Below, one piece after another: positions 53,075-62,036 of a DNA stretch of 64,000 nucleotides. Position numbers and translations under genes: made by a program. The number at the start of each line of letters is the position of its first letter. The stretch's first letter is position 1. This stretch comes from PALSA-1440 sp050011195 (GTDB lineage: Bacteria; Verrucomicrobiota; Verrucomicrobiia; Limisphaerales; UBA8199), in NCBI GenBank assembly GCA_050011195.1, contig JBEKJO010000009.1, positions 1 to 64,000 of the forward strand, read 5' to 3'. The notes under the pieces are model-generated. The model did no database searches, was not told the DNA's origin, and saw only the letters and a list, made by a program, of their open reading frames with translations.

Positions 53075-55268
53075 CTTCTCGCTTATGAGTTTCTCTGAAT
53101 GCGCTTTCGGGCGCCCAGCTTTGTTCTCGCTGTGCTCGTGAAAATGCTCCGCCGAGAGCGGCCAAAACTGCGCTGATTCCACCAAAGGCCCTGAACCAGC
53201 CGCTGATTTCATTCATCCGCTCCTTGACGGGCCGTTTGCTATTCCAACTCTTACGCAAATTCCAAATCGCCAGCCGAGTCAAATGGCCGAAGCAAATGCA
53301 CCGGATGTCCCCCTGCGTTGCGGTAAGCCCGCCCTCGGCCAACAATTCAACGTCTCGTCGGACAACCTCCGCTACACCTGTCGCGTCCTCAGCCAACCAA
53401 CGCCGCGGAAAGCTCCCGGTTGAGCGACAGACCATGATCGTGTCCACGATAGACGAGCCAGTGCCATTGATATGGATGGAAGCACCCATCTCTGCCGGGC
53501 AAGGTAATGAGGCCGAGCAGACCAGTTCGGCATCCAGGATCGCGACGGCCAGTGGAATGTAGGCATCAAGTTGATTATGGTGGTAGGTAAAGGCCAGCGG
53601 ATGTCCCGGCTTCAGTCTCCCTGCTGCGAGTCGGAGCGTTCTCGAAATGCCCTCCGTGAAATGGTCAAGCCCCCGCCCCATGTTGGCATTGCCCGTCAGC
53701 TCGTTTTGATGCCGTGTGCTCGGTTTCCGAAACTCGGGCGTCGAGTTCCCCAGCAGCTTCCGCAGCCAGACGTAGCAAAAGTCCATCAGTTCGGCGTATT
53801 GGACGTTGCCGAAGTAGGGCGGGTCGGTAAAGACGGCGTCAAACTTCTCCCCGCCGAGCTTTGCTGATGACGAGTCATCACACAGCAGTTGAATTTCCCG
53901 TTGCTCAGGCGAGTGCGCACCGCTGCGAAATGAGCCAATCCACTCTCCCTTAACTGGCACTTCCACCTTGCGCGAGCCTTCGTGCCGGATTTCGAAAGGC
54001 TGTGCACAGTAGCGTTTCGCCTTGGCGAACTTCTCCACCATGTTCAGCCAGCCCCCGCTGCCCACCGGCGTACCCTTGCGGCCCATGATCCCGAGCAGGT
54101 TCGACTCGCACTGAATTAGCCCCACCGGGAAACCATGCATTGAGAATACATCAAGCGACTTGAGCGCCATCGTGTCGTAGCGACAGAGCATGTTCTGGTA
54201 GCGAAGGAGGTCTGACAAATTAGTGGCAAGCGCCTCGCGGATGCGCACATCCTTCACGGCGGCAATCCACCGGCAACTCAGTTCCAGCCCGAGCAACTGC
54301 CGCGCGTTGAATAGTTCACGATAGTGATGGTAGCCCCATCGGTGCAGGCGTTCCGTTTCATCGCCCTTGGGAATTGCGTCGTCCGGGATGAACCTCTCAC
54401 GCATTTTCCGCAACTGCTCGGCGGCTTCCTCGAACCTCGCCAAGTCTGCTGCTGCAACGTTCTTGAACAGGCGCCCTGTGCGACCGCCTGACTGCGCCCC
54501 GCATGTCTCGCAGTGGTATTCGATCGCGTAGAGCCGATGCTTTGGCACTGCGCCGTTCGGATAGGCCACCGGGCTATCGCAGTGCTGGCACTTCGTTTTG
54601 TTACGGCTAGCAACATGCTCCAGCGGCAATGCCCGATGGCAATGCGGACAAGGGCCGGGCTGCTTCCGGTCTTCCGTCTCGAACAGCTCCCCGCAGTGCC
54701 CGCAAACGAACACGTTTGCCGGATGCCGCACGTCTTCCGAGAGCAGGAAGTTTGGAAACAAGTCTGTGCTCCTGCCGCATGAGCCGCAATGAGCCGTCTT
54801 CACCCAAAGGAAATACTTCACGCGCGCGTCGCGTTTACCGCAGCGGTCGCAAGACGTGCGATACAGGTGGCCGATTTCGGCCTCCAGATGCGCCCGCAAC
54901 TGCGTTGCCGTCTTCAAGTAAGCCTCCACATCCAGGTCCAGCAGTTCTTGCCGGACGATCCACCAGGCCATCGGATTGATGTCAGCGCCCGTGACCGAGC
55001 AGCCGACACGATTGGCCTCCATCATTGTCGTGCCACCGCCCATGAAGGGATCAAACACCCGGACGTCGGGCAAATGATGGGCTTCGTAGTAGTTCTCGGG
55101 CACAGGCCGCCCCGAGAACTCCGACAGAATCAGCGCTCGAAATAGCGTGCCCGGCCTCCGCGCGAACCATTTGTGGACCGCGATGACCGGCCGGTAGTTC
55201 TGCTGAATCTGCTTTTCCCGCAGAGCCAACGCGGCCACGAACGGCACGTTGAAATGGCGCTCGATCAT
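53058..55268 (-). CDS. DUF1156-type DNA methyltransferase with multiple zinc ribbons
   Basis: 736 residues. The N-terminus with HKWFARRPG is typical of the DUF1156 class. The AdoMet motif I is DPFMGGGTT (about 73-81), followed by TGADINPMAWW. The catalytic motif is DPPYFGN (about 482-488), indicating an amino-methyltransferase for N6-A or N4-C. Between them are six CxxC pairs (about 140, 161, 189, 207, 227 and 253), that is about three zinc ribbons, a likely DNA-recognition insert. DUF1156 proteins are often linked to phage defence. Here the partner is the overlapping PD-(D/E)XK gene and not the DUF499/helicase set. Confidence 0.8.
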   Translation of the reverse strand: MIERHFNVPFVAALALREKQIQQNYRPVIAVHKWFARRPGTLFRALILSEFSGRPVPENYYEAHHLPDVRVFDPFMGGGTTMMEANRVGCSVTGADINPMAWWIVRQELLDLDVEAYLKTATQLRAHLEAEIGHLYRTSCDRCGKRDARVKYFLWVKTAHCGSCGRSTDLFPNFLLSEDVRHPANVFVCGHCGELFETEDRKQPGPCPHCHRALPLEHVASRNKTKCQHCDSPVAYPNGAVPKHRLYAIEYHCETCGAQSGGRTGRLFKNVAAADLARFEEAAEQLRKMRERFIPDDAIPKGDETERLHRWGYHHYRELFNARQLLGLELSCRWIAAVKDVRIREALATNLSDLLRYQNMLCRYDTMALKSLDVFSMHGFPVGLIQCESNLLGIMGRKGTPVGSGGWLNMVEKFAKAKRYCAQPFEIRHEGSRKVEVPVKGEWIGSFRSGAHSPEQREIQLLCDDSSSAKLGGEKFDAVFTDPPYFGNVQYAELMDFCYVWLRKLLGNSTPEFRKPSTRHQNELTGNANMGRGLDHFTEGISRTLRLAAGRLKPGHPLAFTYHHNQLDAYIPLAVAILDAELVCSASLPCPAEMGASIHINGTGSSIVDTIMVCRSTGSFPRRWLAEDATGVAEVVRRDVELLAEGGLTATQGDIRCICFGHLTRLAIWNLRKSWNSKRPVKERMNEISGWFRAFGGISAVLAALGGAFSRAQREQSWAPESAFRETHKREDEVSF

Positions 55269-55569
55269 TGCGCTAGTGCTTCAAACTCCGGCGTCAACTG
55301 CGCTCACGCCTTGCTTGGCGCCGCGCTCGAGAACGTCTTCGACAACTTTCACGGAGCCAGAGTGCGCTCCCCTCGCGCCGATAGCCAGAACAAATCCCCG
55401 CAACCACTCGCGTTCAACACCGTCAAAAGAGGGTGCAGGTCCGCGCCGGGCAGACGGTGTGGGCGGTGTGAGACCCCAGCGGGGCCAGGCGGCATCGAGC
55501 AGTTGGCCGGTGTGCTGCCCCGGTGGCACCAGAGCAGCACCGGAGCACCACCACAGTAGTGCTTCCGTG
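55269..55569. other. Upstream region of the methyltransferase gene
   Basis: No confident gene. On the minus strand 55281-55440 reads as a short protein-like stretch (FDGVEREWLRGFVLAIG to a stop 12 bases before the methyltransferase ATG), which may be the remnant of a former upstream gene. The rest is GC-rich with AGCACC-type repeats. Confidence 0.3.
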
Positions 55570-55624
55570 GTTGCAGAGTAGTTGGAAGGAAGTTGCAAGC
55601 CTGTTGCAAGCTTGTTTGAAGCTC
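55570..55624. repeat. 11-mer tandem array (5 units)
   Basis: Five consecutive 11-base units (GTTGCAGAGTA, GTTGGAAGGAA, GTTGCAAGCCT, GTTGCAAGCTT, GTTTGAAGCTC). The period differs from the heptad and nonamer arrays, but the design is the same. The stretch 55625-55848 that follows shows nothing. Confidence 0.75.
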
Positions 55625-55848
55625 CCCCCTTCTTTCTCCCGCCCTGCCCCGGGCCAAGCACCCAAAGGTTCAGGGGGCGCTCGCCCTCTCGTCCTTCTCT
55701 TTCTGCCGCGCGGTCCCCAGGCGGGGCACCAGTGCGGTCCAGCCGCCGGGCGGCGGAGTGTCCCAAAATACCGGGCTATAACATACACAGAGTGCAAGGG
55801 TTGTCAAGCAGGGATTTGAGGGCCGTTAACAAAGCAGTGGTTTTGGAG

Positions 55849-55870
55849 CACCGGGCGGGGACGCCCGGTG
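55849..55870. repeat. Short palindrome upstream of the CII-like gene
   Basis: CACCGGGC (55849-55856) pairs with GCCCGGTG (55863-55870) around a 6-base loop. A second small hairpin, GCCCGC-AG-GCGGG, follows. It is REP-like, similar in composition to the other palindromes in the window. Confidence 0.6.
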
Positions 55871-56000
55871 AGCCCGCAGGCGGGACGCCTACGGTACTTT
55901 GTCACTGGCCCTGAGGAGTTTCAAGCCGGCGACCCGCACTGGTGCCGTGGCGGCACTCTTCCGGCTTGCCAACGGCGCGTTGCTCTTTCAATCTTGCCCC

Positions 56001-56588
56001 ATGCAATCACATGAACTTTTGCGCGAAGTCTTCCAGAAGTGCAGCCCCAAGCAGGTGTCGGCCGACCTTGGGCTTTCGCTCTCGATGATTTACAAGTGGG
56101 CGGAGCCGGGCGATGCGGCCGCCGGCAGCGGCAGCACCAACCCCCTGGACCGCATTGACGCGCTCATCCGGTCCACCAACGACCCCCGCCTCGTCCAATG
56201 GATTTGCCAGCGGGCCGGCGGGTTCTTCATCCGGAACCCCAAAACCACCAGCTCGCATCCGCACTACCTGATCCCCGCCACCAATGAGATCGTGCAGGAA
56301 TTTGCGGATTTGCTGGCTGTGGTGGCCGCGGCGGCCCACGACAATCAAATCACACAAAAGGAGTCGCAGGAGATTCGCGCGCGGTGGGAGGAATTGAAAT
56401 CGGTGACCGAGACCTTCGTGGTCTGCTGCGAGGAAGGGGACTTCAGGACGTTGAAAGAGAAACATGGAGGAGGGGCGAGGGCCGAAGTCCGAAATCCGAA
56501 ATCCGAAATCCGAAGTCCGAACGGGGAGGGCAAGAGTGGAAACGGGCTGCCCAATGAGGGCGCGTCCCCGGCAAGGCCCCGGGCTTGA
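56001..56588 (+). CDS. Phage CII-like regulatory protein
   Basis: 195 residues from MQSHELLREVF. A helix-turn-helix in SPKQVSADLGLSLSMIYKWAE (given by position, about 14-34) precedes NPLDRIDALIRST and RAGGFFIRNP. This combination matches the phage CII/CP76 regulator family (PF06892-like). The family binds DNA to control lysogeny; isolated chromosomal copies are common and of unknown use. The last 45 residues (EVRNPKSEIRSPNG) are a translation of a heptad repeat array (56486-56520) and probably not part of the original protein. It ends 4 bases before the FAD oxidoreductase gene, so the two may be coupled. Confidence 0.65.
   Translation: MQSHELLREVFQKCSPKQVSADLGLSLSMIYKWAEPGDAAAGSGSTNPLDRIDALIRSTNDPRLVQWICQRAGGFFIRNPKTTSSHPHYLIPATNEIVQEFADLLAVVAAAAHDNQITQKESQEIRARWEELKSVTETFVVCCEEGDFRTLKEKHGGGARAEVRNPKSEIRSPNGEGKSGNGLPNEGASPARPRA
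56486..56520. repeat. Heptad tandem array (5 units, ARTCCGA family)
   Basis: Five consecutive units AGTCCGA, AATCCGA (three copies) and AGTCCGA, the same family as 14211-14273. It lies inside the 3' end of the CII-like gene. Confidence 0.85.
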
Positions 56589-56592
56589 AGCG

Positions 56593-58290
56593 ATGCGAAT
56601 TTGCCTCCTGCTTACCCTGCTCTGTTTTTCGCCGCTGGTGTCGCTCAAGGCTGCTGAGGTCATCGAGGCCGACCTGTGCGTCTATGGCGCCACGGCGGGC
56701 GGGGTGGCCGCAGCGGTGCAGGCGGCGCGCATGGGCAGGACCGCCGTTATCGCCGAGTTCGGCAGCCACGTGGGCGGGGTGACTTCCGGCGGACTCGGCG
56801 CGACGGACATCGGCAACAAGGCGGCCATCGGCGGCATCGCCCGCGAGTTCTATCATCGCATCGCACTGCATTATGCGGACAACAATGCGTGGCGGTTCGA
56901 GCAGCGCGAAGAGTATTTCGCGAAGCGCGGCGGGCGCTCGACGGTCCGCGAGCTGAGTTCCCCGGAGGCCACCCTATGGACCTTCGAGCCGCACGTGGCC
57001 GAGGACGTCTTCTTCCAGATGCTCAACGAAGCCAAGGTGGCCGTCTATTTCCAGCAGCGTCTGGCTTCCGTGAAGAAAGAGGCCGGGCGCATCAGGGAGA
57101 TCGCAATGGAGAACGGCAAGGTCTATCGCGCCCGGATGTTCATTGATGCCACCTACGAAGGGGACTTAATGGCCAAAGCGGGGGTTAGCTACACCGTCGG
57201 GCGCGAGGGGAATACGAATTATAACGAGACGCTCAACGGGATTCGGGCCGAAACACCCAAGCATGAATTCGCGGTTGCGGTCGATCCCTATCTGAAGCCC
57301 GGCGACCCGGACAGCGGGTTGTTGCCGTTCATTCAGTCCGGTGATGGCGGCACCCCCGGGGAGGGCGACTCGCGCGTCCAGGCTTACAACTTCCGCCTTT
57401 GCTATACGCAGGACCCGGCCAACCGCCTGCCGCACAGAAAACCCGCGAAGTATGATCCGGCCAAATACGAACTTCTCGCCCGCTACCTCGAAGCGCTGGT
57501 TGCCACCGGACACAAGCCCGAACTGAAAGCCTTCTGGGACCCGATCTGGATGCCCAATCACAAGACCGACATCAATAACAACGGCGGCTTCTCCACCGAT
57601 TTCATCGGCGCGAATTACGCCTACCCGGAGGCCGACTATGCCACGCGCGCGCAGATTTGGCAGGCGCACGAGGACTATATTCGCGGCTTCGTCTATTTCC
57701 TCGCCACCAGCCCGCGCGTGCCGGAGAACCTGCGCGCCGAGATGCGGACGTGGGGGCCGGCCAGGGATGAGTTCATGGACACCGGCCACTGGCCGCATCA
57801 ACTCTACGTGCGCGAGGCCCGCCGCATGGTGTCGGACTACGTCATGACCGAGCACAACTGTCGCGGGCAGCAAACAGCCGAAGACGCCGTGGGGCTGGCC
57901 GCCTACACGATGGACTCGCACAACTGCCAGCGCGTTGTGAAAAGCGGCCACGTGGAAAACGAGGGGGACGTGCAGGTTGGAGGATTCCCGCCCTACCCGA
58001 TCTCGTATCGCTCGATTGTGCCGAAGGCCGGCGAGTGCGAAAACCTGCTGGTCCCGATTTGCCTCTCCGCGACGCACATTGCCTACGGGTCGATTCGCAT
58101 GGAGCCGGTGTTTATGATTCTGGGGCAATCCGCGGCCACGGCAGGCGCGCTGGCCCTGGACGGCAAGTCCTCGGTGCAGAAACTTCCCTATGAAACCCTT
58201 CGCGCTCGTTTGCTGGCGGATAAGCAGATTCTGCAGTGGAAAGCACGGGCGTCGGCAACCACCGGCAAGGCCGCACCGGTGAAACGCTGA
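56593..58290 (+). CDS. Exported FAD-dependent oxidoreductase (FAD_oxidored family)
   Basis: 565 residues. A signal peptide (MRICLLLTLLCFSPLVSLKA) is followed directly by an FAD-binding Rossmann motif, ADLCVYGATAGGVAAAVQAA, and then FGSHVGGVTSGGLGATD. The C-terminus has the second FAD segment ECENLLVPICLSATHIAYGS, then SIRMEPVFMILGQSAATAG. This is the FAD_oxidored/xanthan-lyase-associated family, abundant in Planctomycetes and Verrucomicrobia and thought to act on exported sugars or sugar acids. The substrate is unknown. Start chosen at the ATG 4 bases after the preceding stop. Confidence 0.82.
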   Translation: MRICLLLTLLCFSPLVSLKAAEVIEADLCVYGATAGGVAAAVQAARMGRTAVIAEFGSHVGGVTSGGLGATDIGNKAAIGGIAREFYHRIALHYADNNAWRFEQREEYFAKRGGRSTVRELSSPEATLWTFEPHVAEDVFFQMLNEAKVAVYFQQRLASVKKEAGRIREIAMENGKVYRARMFIDATYEGDLMAKAGVSYTVGREGNTNYNETLNGIRAETPKHEFAVAVDPYLKPGDPDSGLLPFIQSGDGGTPGEGDSRVQAYNFRLCYTQDPANRLPHRKPAKYDPAKYELLARYLEALVATGHKPELKAFWDPIWMPNHKTDINNNGGFSTDFIGANYAYPEADYATRAQIWQAHEDYIRGFVYFLATSPRVPENLRAEMRTWGPARDEFMDTGHWPHQLYVREARRMVSDYVMTEHNCRGQQTAEDAVGLAAYTMDSHNCQRVVKSGHVENEGDVQVGGFPPYPISYRSIVPKAGECENLLVPICLSATHIAYGSIRMEPVFMILGQSAATAGALALDGKSSVQKLPYETLRARLLADKQILQWKARASATTGKAAPVKR

Positions 58291-58295
58291 GCTGC

Positions 58296-58376
58296 AACCA
58301 CGGATGGACACAGCGCGGAGATTAAGATTAGGATTAAGATTAGGAGGAACAAATGAATCTGGGTTCATCTGTGGTT
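58296..58376. repeat. Dispersed repeat pair forming an inverted structure between convergent genes
   Basis: AACCACGGATG (58296-58306) and its near-complement CATCTGTGGTT (58366-58376) flank four hexamers ATTAAG/ATTAGG (58321-58344). Single copies of the same ACCACRGATGGAC sequence occur at 13384-13406 and, inverted, at 10570-10593. It lies between the stops of the FAD oxidoreductase and kdpE genes. Confidence 0.65.
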
Positions 58377-58395
58377 CTCTTTGGCTTTCGGGGAC

Positions 58396-59094
58396 TTACT
58401 CCTTGCTGACCAGACGATAGCCGACGCCGGGTTCAGTGATCAGCAGGTCAGGCTGCGCGGGGTTCGCTTCCAGTTTCTCGCGCAGGTGCGCCAGATAAAC
58501 GCGCAGGTAGTGGGTTTGTTCGACATAGTTCGGCCCCCAGACCTCGCGGAGTATCTGGTGGTGCGTGAGCACTTTCCCGGCGTGGTGGACGAACAGGCGC
58601 AGGAGCGAATACTCCGTGGCGGTCAGCTTTACCTCTTTGCCCTTCAGCTTCACGACACGGGCCGCCAAATCCACCTCCAATTGGCCGGAGCGGAAGACCG
58701 TGGTTTCCGATGAGGGCGCGGCATGACGTTGAGCGACGCGCAGGCGCGCCAGCAACTCGCCGGAGCTGAAAGGTTTGGTGACGTAATCATCCGCGCCGTT
58801 GTCGAGCGCGGCGATCTTGTCCTCTTCGCGGTCGCGCACCGACAGCACGACGACCGGCACGCGGCTCCACTCGCGCAACCGCTTGAGCACGGCGACTCCC
58901 TCCATATCCGGCAGACCTAGATCGAGAATCACCACGTCCGGCGGGTGTTGCGCGGCCTCGGCAATCCCTTCCTTGCCGGTCGCGGCTTCGGAAACGCGGT
59001 AGCCATTCGCTTCCAGGCATACGCGCAACAGGCGCCGTATCTGCAACTCATCGTCAATGACCAGGGCCGTGGATTTGAGGGGAGAGGTGGTCAT
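58396..59094 (-). CDS. kdpE: KdpE-type OmpR-family response regulator
   Basis: 232 residues. The receiver domain has DD at 14-15, the phospho-acceptor D58 in VVILDLGLPD, and TKPF near residue 105. The C-terminal winged helix has KLTATEYSLLRLFVHHAGKVLTH (given by position, about 155-178) and the KdpE-typical WGPNYVEQTHYLRVYLAHLR end. I chose the ATG at 59094, as upstream codons are not domain-like. It lies 79 bases after the kdpD stop, and no Kdp ATPase genes are nearby. Confidence 0.9.
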   Translation of the reverse strand: MTTSPLKSTALVIDDELQIRRLLRVCLEANGYRVSEAATGKEGIAEAAQHPPDVVILDLGLPDMEGVAVLKRLREWSRVPVVVLSVRDREEDKIAALDNGADDYVTKPFSSGELLARLRVAQRHAAPSSETTVFRSGQLEVDLAARVVKLKGKEVKLTATEYSLLRLFVHHAGKVLTHHQILREVWGPNYVEQTHYLRVYLAHLREKLEANPAQPDLLITEPGVGYRLVSKE

Positions 59095-59173
59095 GCAGGT
59101 TGATGGTAGGGAGAGTTGATGGTTGAAAGGAAGAGAGGAGGAAGCTCGAGGTGCAGCATGCTTTTCGTATCGT

Positions 59174-61858
59174 TCATACGCTCGCCTCCGCTGCGACTGA
59201 GGGAGGTTTAGCGAGGGGCAATCGGACCGTGAAGACGGCTCCGCCGCTGGGGCGGTTCTCGGCCTTGACCTGCCCGCCTTGCGCTTCGACGAATCCTTTG
59301 ACGATCGCCAGGCCAAGGCCGGTGCCGCCCGCCGGCGCCGCCGGGGCGCGATAGAACTTATCGAAGATAAGGGGAAGCGCGTCCGGCGGAAGACCGGGGC
59401 CGTTGTCCGCTACGCTCAATGCCAGCGTGTCCGCCTCGATGGCGGCGTTGACTTGCACCGCCGTGCCCGGGCGCGTATGGACGGCGGCGTTCAACAGCAG
59501 ATTCGTGAGGACCTGTTGCATCAGCACGAAATCCATGCGGACGAGCGGCAGTCCTGTGGCCATCCCGACGGTTACCTTGTGCTGCGCCAAGTCTTTCCCG
59601 ATGTCCTTCAGCGTCACCTGGACCAGGTCCGCCACATCGCACCAATCGAGGTTCGCTTTGACGTGCCCGGATTCAAGGCGCGTCATGCTGAGCAGGTTGC
59701 CGACCAGGCGATTCAGCCGCCGAGCGGCCTCTTGGATTTCGCCGACCATCGTTTGCTCAAAGTCCCCGGCTCCGCCATGCCGCGCCTCACTCAAGCTGCT
59801 GGCGGCGCTGGTAATCGCGGCGATGGGGGTCCGGATTTCGTGGGAGATGGAGTTGAGGAGAGTCTTGCTGAGGCGCTCGGATTCGGCGACCAGCTTGGCC
59901 TGTTGCTCGGCGTCGCGCAGGCGCTGCCGGTCGAGCACGAGGGCGATTTGACGGACGAAGGCGTCGAGCAGGTCGCGCTGGTCGGCGCGGAGCAGCGCGG
60001 GGTCGCGGAAGCGCAAGCTGAGCACGCCCACCGCCCGGTCGCCCGCCAACAACGGCAAATGTAATCCCTCAGCGGACGGCAGCGTGTCGGTGCCCCGGCC
60101 AGCCGGCTGGCGATGGAGGAAAGCCCAGGAAGCGACGCTTTGCTCCTTTTCGGGCATGGCCCAGGTGCTGGCGAAATAAGGTGTGAGGGGAGCGCTTTGG
60201 GTTTCCGCCGGCAACGAGAGGGCCGCCTCGGCCTGGGTGGCTTTGCCCACCTCGCGGATGATAATCGCCAGGAGGTCCGCGAAGTCGGAAGCCTGGGCCA
60301 GTTCGCGCGTCAGCAGGTAGAGCGCGGTGGCGCGCTGTTCGCGGCGGCGCTCCGCGGCTTGCTGCGCGCGCAGGCGAGCGGCCAGGTGCCCCATCGCCAG
60401 CGCCACCACAAAATAGGTGCAGAAGAGCATCACGTCGGTGATGCCGGTGATGCGAAACGTGAATATCGGCGGCACAAAGAAGAAGTTCCACAGTAGCGCG
60501 GTCAGCGTCGCCGCGGCCAGGGTCGGGCCGCGCCCGACGAACATGGCCAGCACAACGACACTGAGCAGGTAGATCAGCGCCAGCGATTGGTAGCCCAGCC
60601 ACTGCTGCAGAATGGCGTTCAGGCCGGTAGCGCCGGCGACGAAGCCGAGCGCCACGCCGTACCCGCGCGCGACACCGGCGTTGAAGCGCGGTGTGGCGAG
60701 GCGTCGCAGCAGGGGCGCCTCCCTTTCGGCGCGCACGGCGTGGATGTCAATGTGGCCGCTTTCGCGAATCAACTGGTTGAGCAGCGAGCCGCCGCGCAGG
60801 AGGTCGAGCGCCCGCCAGCCCACGGGTTTGCCAACGACAAGCTGGGTGGCGTTCTGTTCCCGCGCCACCCGCAACAGGCCGCGCGCCACGTCGTCGTCGG
60901 TGGTGGTGACGACTTGCGCGCCCAGTTCCCGGGCCAGGGCCAAGTGGCGCGAGAGGCGCGCCTGTTCGTCGGGATTGAGCGGTTGCGGCAGTTCCACATA
61001 GACGGCCAGCCAGGGAGCCTGGAGTTCGCCGGCGAGGCGGCGCGTCCAGCGCACCAGAGCCGCCGAGGTGGGGCTGGCGCTCACGGCGACCAGCAACCGC
61101 TGCCCGGATTTCCAGGGGTCGGCGATGCCCTGGGCCTGCCGGTAGGCAAGCACATCCTGTCCGACCTGCTCGGCAGCGAAACGCAACGCGAGTTCCCGCA
61201 ACGCCGAGAGGTTGCCGGGACGGAAGAAATGTCCCTGCGCCGCGCGCGCGGATTCGGGCAGATAGACCTTGCCCGCGGCGAGACGGGCGCGCAGTTCTTC
61301 GGGGGGCAGGTCCACCAGTTCAAAGTCCGCGCCGTCCAGGGCGGTGTCGGGCAGCGTCTCGCGAATCGTGACGCCGGTAATCTGATGCACGGCCTCAGCG
61401 CGGCTTTCGACGTGCTGAACGTTCAAGGTGGTAAAAACATCAATGCCGGCGTCCAGCAGTTCAAGCACGTCTTGGTAGCGCTTGGGGTGGCGCGAACCGG
61501 GGGCATTGGTATGGGCGAACTCGTCCACCAGGGCAAGCTGGGGACGGCGTGCCAGCACGGCGTCCAGGTCCATCTCCGTAAGCGTGACGCCGCGATACTC
61601 GTTAGTAAGGCGCGGGATGACCAGCAGGCCCTCGGTCAGCGCGTCGGTTTCCTTGCGCCCGTGGGTCTCGACGTAACCGATGATGACGTCGCGTCCGGCG
61701 GCCAGCTCCCGGCGGGCGGCTTCGAGCATGGCGTAGGTCTTGCCGACGCCCGGGGCCATGCCGAAGAAGACCTTCAGCTTGCCGCGCTTCTTGCGGGCAT
61801 CCTCTTTCTGGATGGCCGCCAGCAGGGCGTCGGGGTTGGGCCGGGTCTCGTCGCTCAC
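59174..61858 (-). CDS. kdpD: KdpD-type osmosensitive potassium-channel sensor histidine kinase
   Basis: 894 residues from a GTG at 61858. The N-terminal KdpD domain has the Walker A motif GMAPGVGKT at 33-41 and VDEFAHTNAPGSRH. A USP-like domain follows (about 250-370), then four transmembrane helices (about 400-500), a GAF-like segment, and the kinase core with the phospho-acceptor His in SISHEIRTP near residue 674. The N box is NLLLNAAVH and the G boxes are DNGPGLPP and GGTGLGLAI. It senses K+ limitation in the family. A -10 box TATAGT ends 6 bases before the GTG, so the message is probably leaderless. Confidence 0.93.
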   Translation of the reverse strand: MSDETRPNPDALLAAIQKEDARKKRGKLKVFFGMAPGVGKTYAMLEAARRELAAGRDVIIGYVETHGRKETDALTEGLLVIPRLTNEYRGVTLTEMDLDAVLARRPQLALVDEFAHTNAPGSRHPKRYQDVLELLDAGIDVFTTLNVQHVESRAEAVHQITGVTIRETLPDTALDGADFELVDLPPEELRARLAAGKVYLPESARAAQGHFFRPGNLSALRELALRFAAEQVGQDVLAYRQAQGIADPWKSGQRLLVAVSASPTSAALVRWTRRLAGELQAPWLAVYVELPQPLNPDEQARLSRHLALARELGAQVVTTTDDDVARGLLRVAREQNATQLVVGKPVGWRALDLLRGGSLLNQLIRESGHIDIHAVRAEREAPLLRRLATPRFNAGVARGYGVALGFVAGATGLNAILQQWLGYQSLALIYLLSVVVLAMFVGRGPTLAAATLTALLWNFFFVPPIFTFRITGITDVMLFCTYFVVALAMGHLAARLRAQQAAERRREQRATALYLLTRELAQASDFADLLAIIIREVGKATQAEAALSLPAETQSAPLTPYFASTWAMPEKEQSVASWAFLHRQPAGRGTDTLPSAEGLHLPLLAGDRAVGVLSLRFRDPALLRADQRDLLDAFVRQIALVLDRQRLRDAEQQAKLVAESERLSKTLLNSISHEIRTPIAAITSAASSLSEARHGGAGDFEQTMVGEIQEAARRLNRLVGNLLSMTRLESGHVKANLDWCDVADLVQVTLKDIGKDLAQHKVTVGMATGLPLVRMDFVLMQQVLTNLLLNAAVHTRPGTAVQVNAAIEADTLALSVADNGPGLPPDALPLIFDKFYRAPAAPAGGTGLGLAIVKGFVEAQGGQVKAENRPSGGAVFTVRLPLAKPPSVAAEASV

Positions 61859-61864
61859 GGTTTG

Positions 61865-61870
61865 ACTATA
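61865..61870 (-). promoter_or_regulatory. -10 box of kdpD, apparently leaderless
   Basis: TATAGT on the minus strand, 6 bases before the GTG start, matching the spacing seen for the dihydropyrimidinase and mmsA genes. The -35 position (61888-61893, CTTTTC) is weak. Confidence 0.4.
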
Positions 61871-62036
61871 GCGGGTCCCCGGGAAAGGAAAAGCCCATTA
61901 CGCGCCCAGTCCACAACCAATTCCGTCCTTGACGGAAATCCACGGACCGGTTTTCATAAACTCATGGCAGGCACAACGCCTGGGAAACTCCTGTTGCAAC
62001 AATAACAGTTAACGGACCGACGCCCAGAACAATCCT

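Noticed and set aside
55281..55766. 161-codon minus-strand frame upstream of the methyltransferase
   Set aside because: Most of it reads through GC-rich repeats. Only the last 45 codons look protein-like, and they may be a relic, so I did not call a gene.
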